64,000 nucleotides of DNA from the NCBI GenBank assembly GCA_028751875.1, contig CM054158.1, forward strand, positions 6,473,361-6,537,360. The letters are read 5' to 3'. Shown here piece after piece: positions 58,852 to 64,000 of this stretch; the stretch's first letter is position 1; each line of letters opens with the position of its first letter. The notes below the pieces were generated by a model that worked only from the letters and a program-made list of their open reading frames with translations, made no database searches and had not been told where the DNA came from. The DNA comes from Rapana venosa (taxonomy: Eukaryota > Mollusca > Gastropoda > Neogastropoda > Muricidae). A program made the position numbers and the translations under genes.

Positions 58852-61800
58852 TCCTCTCTCACACCAACTTTCACATATCTGCAAAAGAAGATCAGGATAA
58901 ACTGAGGAGAAGACCTGTAAAAGAAAGCTCTCTACTTCTTAACACTCTACAGGAATTCACTCTTGGCAAACACAAGGCTTTAAATGCTGATTTAACTATC
59001 ACACCCACCAATATTATGCAAACCTTCTCATAAAAAGTATGCGTTTCTGTTCAGCACAAATACTTTTATCCCTCCAATTCTGGATAAAAAACAATATCAG
59101 GCTCAGGTTCTGTCCCTCACCCCTAAAAACCATGAAACTGCCCTCGTTAAAAATATAAATGGAAAAAAAATCCCCATATATACATACATACATGTATACA
59201 TATATAAATATACACATATTATTATTATTATTACACATATACTTATCAACATACTTTCTGATACAGATTCTCTGAGATTGTGTTAACAGTCAAACATTAA
59301 CATAGAATCACTGACAAAGAATTCACAGACACACACACACACACAAATGCACACATGCGCGCTTACACACAATGTATACACTGCTGCTTCTATTAAACAT
59401 TAAGATTGGTTAGCAGCCAAAACAGCTTGCAATTCCCTTTACCTTCTTTCTCATTTCAGTTGCACATCAGCTGAGCATTATAAGCACCAACCACGTCACT
59501 AATAACTTCCATTCTTGACATTACACATGCCAGTTCTCTCTTTCCTTCAAGAGGGAAAATAAAGAGGGAAGGGACAGCTTTTTTTCTGAACACACAATGC
59601 AAAATAGACAACAGTTGGTTTTTTCTCTTTAAATCCTGTATCTCCAGCAGATCAGTTCATTTTGCTTTTACACAATTACCGATGATTGGGGAAAACAAAA
59701 AACCCTCATGCAAAGGCCAAGTGAGGCTTTTTTCAAATTCAAAAAATCTTAAACCTATCTCTGCAAGAAACTATTTTTCTGCTATTTCAAAACAAAACAT
59801 CATCCATTTCAGATTGGATTTTGTCAAAACACTCTCAGTCTTAAAGTCTGGAATTACTGAGGGATGTAAGGGACTGATGACTTGTGAAGGGAAAGTGAAT
59901 AAGATTGGGGGGCGGGGGTGGAGGGTGGGGAGGTGCAGGCAGATTTGACAGGGACAAAGGCAGGAGGGTGAGACTTTTCCTTTTTTGGTCTGCAGTTCCT
60001 CACCAAAAAAAGATCCACACACACATGTACAGTCACACAACCCAGAACAGAATAACACTGTAACATTCAACCTGAACAGAAACAAACAAACAATATAAGC
60101 AGTCTGAACAGATAACAATAAAAGTAACACTTTTGAAATATGTGCAACATGCCTTACCTTCTCTGTAGAAATAACACTGTGTAACAGCAGGCCTTCAATG
60201 TATTCTAATAGGACTACTTGCTTTCACAGCACCTCTCCAGCATAAGCACCTACCTTCCTGTGGAGGTCTGGCATGTCTTTATTCTTCCTCTCATATAATT
60301 ATGCACTCACAGTTTCAAAATTCAGACTTCAATTTGCCATCGTATTTCAAAGATCAAAATAACACAGAATAATTCAGAACATGGAACAGAAAGCAAAAAT
60401 ATACAGCACTGTAAGAATACCTGCATCAGTTAAAAAGAGACTCATTTCCGTAAGAAACACAACATACAATAACCATCAAATTTTAATATTTAAAAAAAAA
60501 AAGAAAAAAGAAAGAAAACAATTCATACCAACATGATGAACAGAAACAAAAGCAATTATAGCACCATAACTGGTCATCAGCCCAGTCCACTGGGTTGAAA
60601 AAATAAACAAAAAATAAACAACAAAAAATACCAGTCATTATCAAATGCAAAGAGAGCATGACACAAGCTGAAGGGAGGGGGGGGAAGGGCCCAAACCAAA
60701 GTGAACCCAGCTCAAAATGCAAAGGGGCAGTGAGAACATATGAACGAACCAATCTGTGCTACAGTACATACCTGCGCGTTTCCCTAGATGGGCTCCACTG
60801 ACGCATTCGGCAGTCTCTGGAGAAGTGACCTCTCTTCCCGCACTGGTAACATCGCAGATTGGGATTGTAAGCCCCGCCCCGCACTGCCTGGTTTCTGGGC
60901 CGAGCCAGGGACACTCGGATACGACGGCTATGCAATGTTCTAAACATAATCAGCAGAGAACATGTCAATCTCAAAGACATCAAACACTATCAATATCATG
61001 CCATGTTACTGGTTGTTCCAATCACGAATTATGAGTAACAATAGAGTATGAAATATCTCTACTGAAGTTCATTCAAATATAAATCAAACTTTGGAATATC
61101 TTAGGTTACAGTGTATATGCTTCAATAGTCTTAAAGCGCAACGACCAACTGACAATCTAAGCTAGCTGTTTACTAATATCACGCTGGTCTAACTTTATGA
61201 AATTTCAAAACATCTATACACTGGCCAAAATTTGTCACACATACAACAAAGAAATCACTACTAACATTTTTTTCTTAATTAAAAAAAATATATTACACTG
61301 TCTTTTTAGAGACATAGTTCTTTAAATACTTTTAAACATTGCAGTTCCTGCAAAATTTTCCATTATGGCACAGGAAACATAACTCTTGTTTTCCCAAAGC
61401 CAGGTGGTTAAACAAAACCTGATATACCTCTAGTTCTATCAAATTGGTCCAAACAAATTGATAACCTCATTAAAATTAAAATAATTTTAAAGACTTTAAA
61501 AGAGAATTATTATGTACTATACAATGCATCATTTTCATTTTCAGTACACCACAGAAATATACACACTTGTCCATTATTAACATTCATTGTGTAACAACAT
61601 CAGAGATATAGACCTGTATCCAACCTACCGTTCATCTCTAAAGTCCTTGAAAAAGTTGTTCTGAAACAACTCAACAACCATCTTCACTCAAATAGTCTTC
61701 TTTCCCCTTTTCAGTCTGCCTATCGCGTCAATCATAGCACTGAAACTACCCTAGCCCATACCCTAAATACACTTCTACTTGCTTCTGACTCGGGGAAAAT

Positions 61801-64000
61801 CTCCCTTCTCACTCTACTCGACTTATCTGCAGCCTTCGACACTATTGACCATTCAATTCTTCTCTCCCGTCTTAAAAAAACATTCGGTGTTACTGGCACA
61901 GCCCTCTCCTGGTTCAGTTCATACCTCACTGACCGATTCCAGTCGCAGTAAACAAGATACAGTCAATACCTGCCAAACTGGAATGTGGTGTCCCGCAGGG
62001 ATCAGTTCTCGGCCCTGTTCTTTTCACTCTCTATACTGCTCCACTATCACATATAATAAACCGTCATCATATCAACCATCACTTTTATGCAGATGACTCT
62101 CAGATTCAAAGTAGTGTTACACCTGAAAATCTGCCTTCTCTCTTGACAAAGATGGCCTACTGCTTTCAAGATATCCAAAACTGGATGATACAAAACAAGT
62201 TACAGTTAAACGCAGATAAAACCGAAGCCATGCTTGTAGGGACCAAACACAAACTCTCTTCCATTACAACAACTTCAATAGAACTCGGCAATACATCAGT
62301 CCCTTTATCCACTTCCGTGAAGTATCTAGGTGTCGTTATCGACAACACACTCACTATGAAAAAATTCATCACCCAGACCTGTCAGTCGTGCTACTATCAA
62401 TTACGGCGTATAAGTGCAATTCGAAAGTACCTGTCCACTGATGCAACAGCCAAACTTGTCACTTCTCTCATTCTCTCACGTCTGGACTATTGCAATTCTC
62501 TTTTAGCTGGTCTGCCAGCAACATCTATCCACTCCCTTCAACGTATACAAAACTCCGCAGCTCGACTAGTTCTCAGAAAGAAAAAATCTGAGCACATTAC
62601 CCCTCTCTTGCGATCTCTCCACTGGCTGCCTGTGCCACAGAGAGTAGATTATAAGATCAGTACCCTCTGTTACAAATGTCTCCACAAAACTGCACCCTCC
62701 TACCTATGTGAATGTCTTAACATGTACACTCCTTCACGTTCCCTCCGCTCTACTGCAGATACCTTGTGCCTACGAATACCTAGATTCAACCAATCCACTG
62801 TTGGCCGCCGCTCATTCTCTATTTCTGGTCCATCCATCTGGAACAACCTTCCTCTCTCTCTTCGCCAGAAACCTAGTTATGACACTTTTAAATCCAGCCT
62901 CAAGACATATTTATTTCAAACATAAGACTTCCCCTCCTCCTGTTTCATATCTAACCCATGTTCTATCACCCTGCTAAAGTATACGGCCTGTGCGAGTGTA
63001 TGTGTGCTTTTGAAAAACATTTGACTATCGAAACGTTATTTCATAGATTTTTTCTGCATTGCACCATGTTTGTAAATATCTGTTTGTTTAAACTTTTGAT
63101 TATTTATCATTGATTGCATGACTGTGTAAGATTAGGATGAATGCATGCGCTTTGATTTGTCTTTGCAAGATATAGCGCTATATAAGTTCCATTTATTATT
63201 ATTATTATTATTATTATATACTTATTTCAGCAAGCACATGCTAGCAGGCTCCACCTCAAGCCTGATACATATAAATAATAGATCTATGGGCAAGCCTTGG
63301 CACTGTCTGTAAGTGTAACCACTTTTAAAACTACTAAGTCACACATCTGAGAGTAACTTTGACACTGACTGTATGCTCTTGTTTCAATCCTCCATATCAT
63401 AACACACACACAAACACACGCGCATCCAATTTGGGTGAAGTACAACCAGAATCTTAGATGTCTATGCTGAGTGGAATAGAGAACTGTTGCAAAAGAAAAT
63501 TAAAACATTCAATCTGTCAAAAGCTATCTATTATCAGAGGTGCATATCATGTTACAAAGAACGCCATACACACAGAAAAACAGGCACAATTGTCAAATGT
63601 AAGCACATATTCTGTGAAATTATTCATTTTGAACTGTAAAAATACAAATTGTGAAGGACTATTCTTAACGTATCCAATTTCAGTCACCTTTAACGAACAA
63701 CATTTGGCAAGACTTACTCTCCATCCATACGCTTGATGGCCTTTAAGGCATCCTCTTTGTGACGGTAGACAACAAAGGCAATGGGTGGCTGGGTGCGGGG
63801 CATCCACATATCAATAATGTCACCAAACCGGCCAAACTCCTCCTGGATATCCCGAGTTGATGTTGTCGACGACAGACTCCCCACATGGATGCGGGTACCT
63901 ACTCTGACACCAGTGTCTTCCCTGCTCCCGCTGCCCCCTCTGTGTCTGCGTTCTGGAGTGGATGGGGTGCGACTCCTGGACCGGGATCTCGGAGATCGGG
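52887..64000 (-). CDS. SR-family splicing factor with RRM and CCHC zinc knuckle (SRSF7/9G8-like), 5' end outside window
   Basis: Minus-strand join of 63718-64000, 60772-60939 and 52887-52968, all with GT-AG boundaries and closing phases (GA|A = Glu, AG|A = Arg). The visible 176 residues are, in order: an RS-type stretch (RSPRSRSRSRTP); an RRM with RNP2-like RIHVGSL, EEFGRFGDIIDMWMP, RNP1-like PPIAFVVY, DALKAIKRMDGE and RRIRVSLARP; a CCHC knuckle (CYQCGKRGHFSRDC, spacing C-X2-C-X4-H-X4-C); then an Arg/Ser tail ending RRRSSSSSSY. RS-domain proteins with an RRM plus zinc knuckle bind RNA and act in nuclear pre-mRNA splicing (SRSF7/9G8, fly x16). The RS segment before the RRM is unlike classical SRSF7, where the RRM is N-terminal, so the exact orthologue is uncertain. 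The start codon lies beyond 64000. Confidence 0.88.
53180..53460 (-). mobile_element. SINE with a chimeric tRNA / 5S rRNA-like head
   Basis: Read on the minus strand from 53460: GGGATAGCTCAGTGGTCGGA, typical of a tRNA 5' end with A box, is followed within ~25 nt by AAGTTAAGCAGCGTCGAGCG and TTGGATGGGTGACCG, which match the box C region of 5S rRNA. Next comes a body with CACCCAGCTGTAAATGGGTA, a motif reminiscent of the conserved central domain of animal MetaSINE-type elements (from memory, not verified). The 5' end abuts a GT/AT/AC palindrome. Confidence 0.8.
53465..53534. repeat. 70-bp perfect palindrome (GT/AT/CA)
   Basis: CGTGTGTGTATGTG...(TA)n...CACATACACACACG. The two arms are exact reverse complements, including the TAT/ATA interruptions in the GT and CA blocks. 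Abuts the chimeric SINE head. Confidence 0.9.
54200..54420 (-). mobile_element. Inverted relative of the 2741-3070 SINE
   Basis: In reverse complement it shares with 2741-2990 the modules GCGCA(A/C)ATGTT-like, GATTTAACGTG/CGTTAAATC, GAACAGATGAC and TGCTTATTCCATTATCCTCG. It ends at 54420 with the GTCTCATCCGAAGGACTAG module also found at 16165-16190. Confidence 0.7.
55850..56105 (+). repeat. Purine-rich (AAG-type) stretch in SR gene intron
   Basis: A/G-rich on +, hence a long polypyrimidine tract on the transcribed minus strand. No gene. Confidence 0.7.
57382..57558 (+). repeat. Recent 88-bp tandem duplication
   Basis: Two adjacent near-identical units starting GGACTTCCATGACTGAAAC at 57382 and 57470, differing at only a few positions (ACCGTATGG versus ACCATATGG). 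It lies in the SR gene long intron. Confidence 0.9.
58787..58853 (+). repeat. (AT)n microsatellite with AC end
   Basis: Two AT blocks separated by ATTATAAT, followed by ACACACAC. Confidence 0.9.
60772..60939 (-). CDS. SR protein exon: end of RRM and CCHC zinc knuckle
   Basis: 168-nt exon between ATTATGTTTAG and CGCAG|GTATGT. It completes the RRM (TLHSRRIRVSLARP) and carries CYQCGKRGHFSRDC followed by WSPSRETR. The Cys/His spacing is intact, so the knuckle should bind zinc. Confidence 0.9.
61604..63217 (+). mobile_element. 5'-truncated L2/CR1-like non-LTR retrotransposon with RT remnant
   Basis: Begins inside the RT at YRPVSNLPFISKVLEKVV. It carries LDLSAAFDTIDHSILL, GVPQGSVLGPVLF and the catalytic FYADD, then the thumb/C-terminal region (LDYCNSLLAGLP, LHWLPVPQRVDYKI, SGPSIWNNLPLSLR, TYLFQT) to a stop after 62925. 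The frame breaks once near 61950 (a TAA and a frame change between DRFQSQ and KLECGVPQG), so the copy is dead. The element ends with a ~290-nt 3' UTR, TATAGCGCTATATAAGTTCC and an (ATT)n tail. It lies in, and antisense to, an SR-gene intron. Confidence 0.9.
62143..62925 (+). pseudogene. RT C-terminal open segment of the truncated LINE
   Basis: 260-codon open segment that looks like a gene but is the 3' part of the retrotransposon polyprotein: LNADKTEAMLVGT, VKYLGVVID and LDYCNSLLAGLP are standard L2/CR1-group RT signatures. It starts after the catalytic FYADD motif, so it cannot make an active enzyme. Confidence 0.88.
63718..64000 (-). CDS. SR protein exon with RS segment and most of the RRM (truncated by window edge)
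   Basis: Encodes RS dipeptides, a Gly/Ser linker and the RRM from RIHVGSL to KRMDG, ending GGAGA|GTAAGTC. The 5' limit of this exon is outside the window; the reading frame is open to the edge. Confidence 0.88.

Larger units (their letters stand above)
52969..60771 (-). other. SR gene long intron (7.8 kb)
   Basis: Intron between the zinc-knuckle exon and the RS-tail exon. It contains the chimeric SINE (53180-53460), a 70-bp palindrome, an inverted SINE fragment (54200-54420), an AAG/A-rich stretch (55850-56100), an 88-bp tandem duplication (57382-57558), a CpG-dense patch (57985-58115) and AT/AC microsatellites. Strong isolated donor-like sites on the minus strand (for example after 60158 and 60254) suggest possible unannotated cassette exons. 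Confidence 0.7.
60940..63717 (-). other. SR gene intron carrying an antisense LINE
   Basis: 2.8-kb intron (GTAAGT...TTTAG on the minus strand). More than half is the 5'-truncated LINE at 61604-63217, inserted antisense to the gene. The remaining ~660 bp at 60940-61600 is AT-rich with no feature seen. Confidence 0.75.

Noticed and set aside
62143..62925. 260-codon open frame as a host gene
   Set aside because: It is the RT C-terminal part of a truncated LINE; a second damaged copy is at 47893-48555.

Overview
This is a metazoan nuclear genomic window. It has spliced genes with long introns, tRNA- and 5S-derived SINEs, degraded non-LTR retrotransposons, dense CT/GT microsatellites and unusually long poly(C)/poly(G) runs. 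The gene architecture and SINE types suggest a lophotrochozoan, probably a mollusc and perhaps a gastropod. That placement is inference; no species can be read from the sequence. There is no bacterial-style gene content.

Layout: (1) 1-17.1 kb is gene-poor DNA rich in simple repeats, including a 1.4-kb polypyrimidine domain at 10-11.4 kb and fragments of several SINE families. (2) 17.65-29.44 kb (+ strand) holds a complete five-coding-exon BCL9/BCL9L/legless homologue. All exon phases close and the predicted product is 1490 aa, with HD1 (Pygopus PHD-binding), HD2 (beta-catenin-binding), HD3-like, a polyQ run and C-terminal TLQYFP-type motifs. (3) 29.4-44 kb is AT-rich 3' UTR or flank with minisatellites, a ~165-bp five-copy tandem array and several SINEs. 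(4) 44.4-46.0 kb holds a decayed LINE (endonuclease plus RT remnants, minus strand). (5) 47.9-48.6 kb and 61.6-63.2 kb hold two 5'-truncated LINEs of one L2/CR1-like family, both + strand. (6) 52.9-64.0 kb (- strand) holds the 3' three coding exons of an SR-family splicing factor (RS - RRM - CCHC zinc knuckle - RS), running off the right edge.

The two host genes are convergent, with ~23 kb between stop codons. BCL9 bridges beta-catenin and Pygopus in Wnt transcription; the SR protein would act in pre-mRNA splicing. No functional link between them is evident beyond adjacency.

I found no clearly new multi-gene system. The most notable points are a SINE whose head appears to fuse a tRNA 5' half to a 5S rRNA 3' half; a possible duplicated or alternative last exon downstream of the SR gene's stop; alternative splice-site choices beside BCL9 HD1; an 18-nt in-frame duplication shared by BCL9 exon 4 and the exon 5 acceptor; and a 70-bp perfect palindrome abutting the chimeric SINE.
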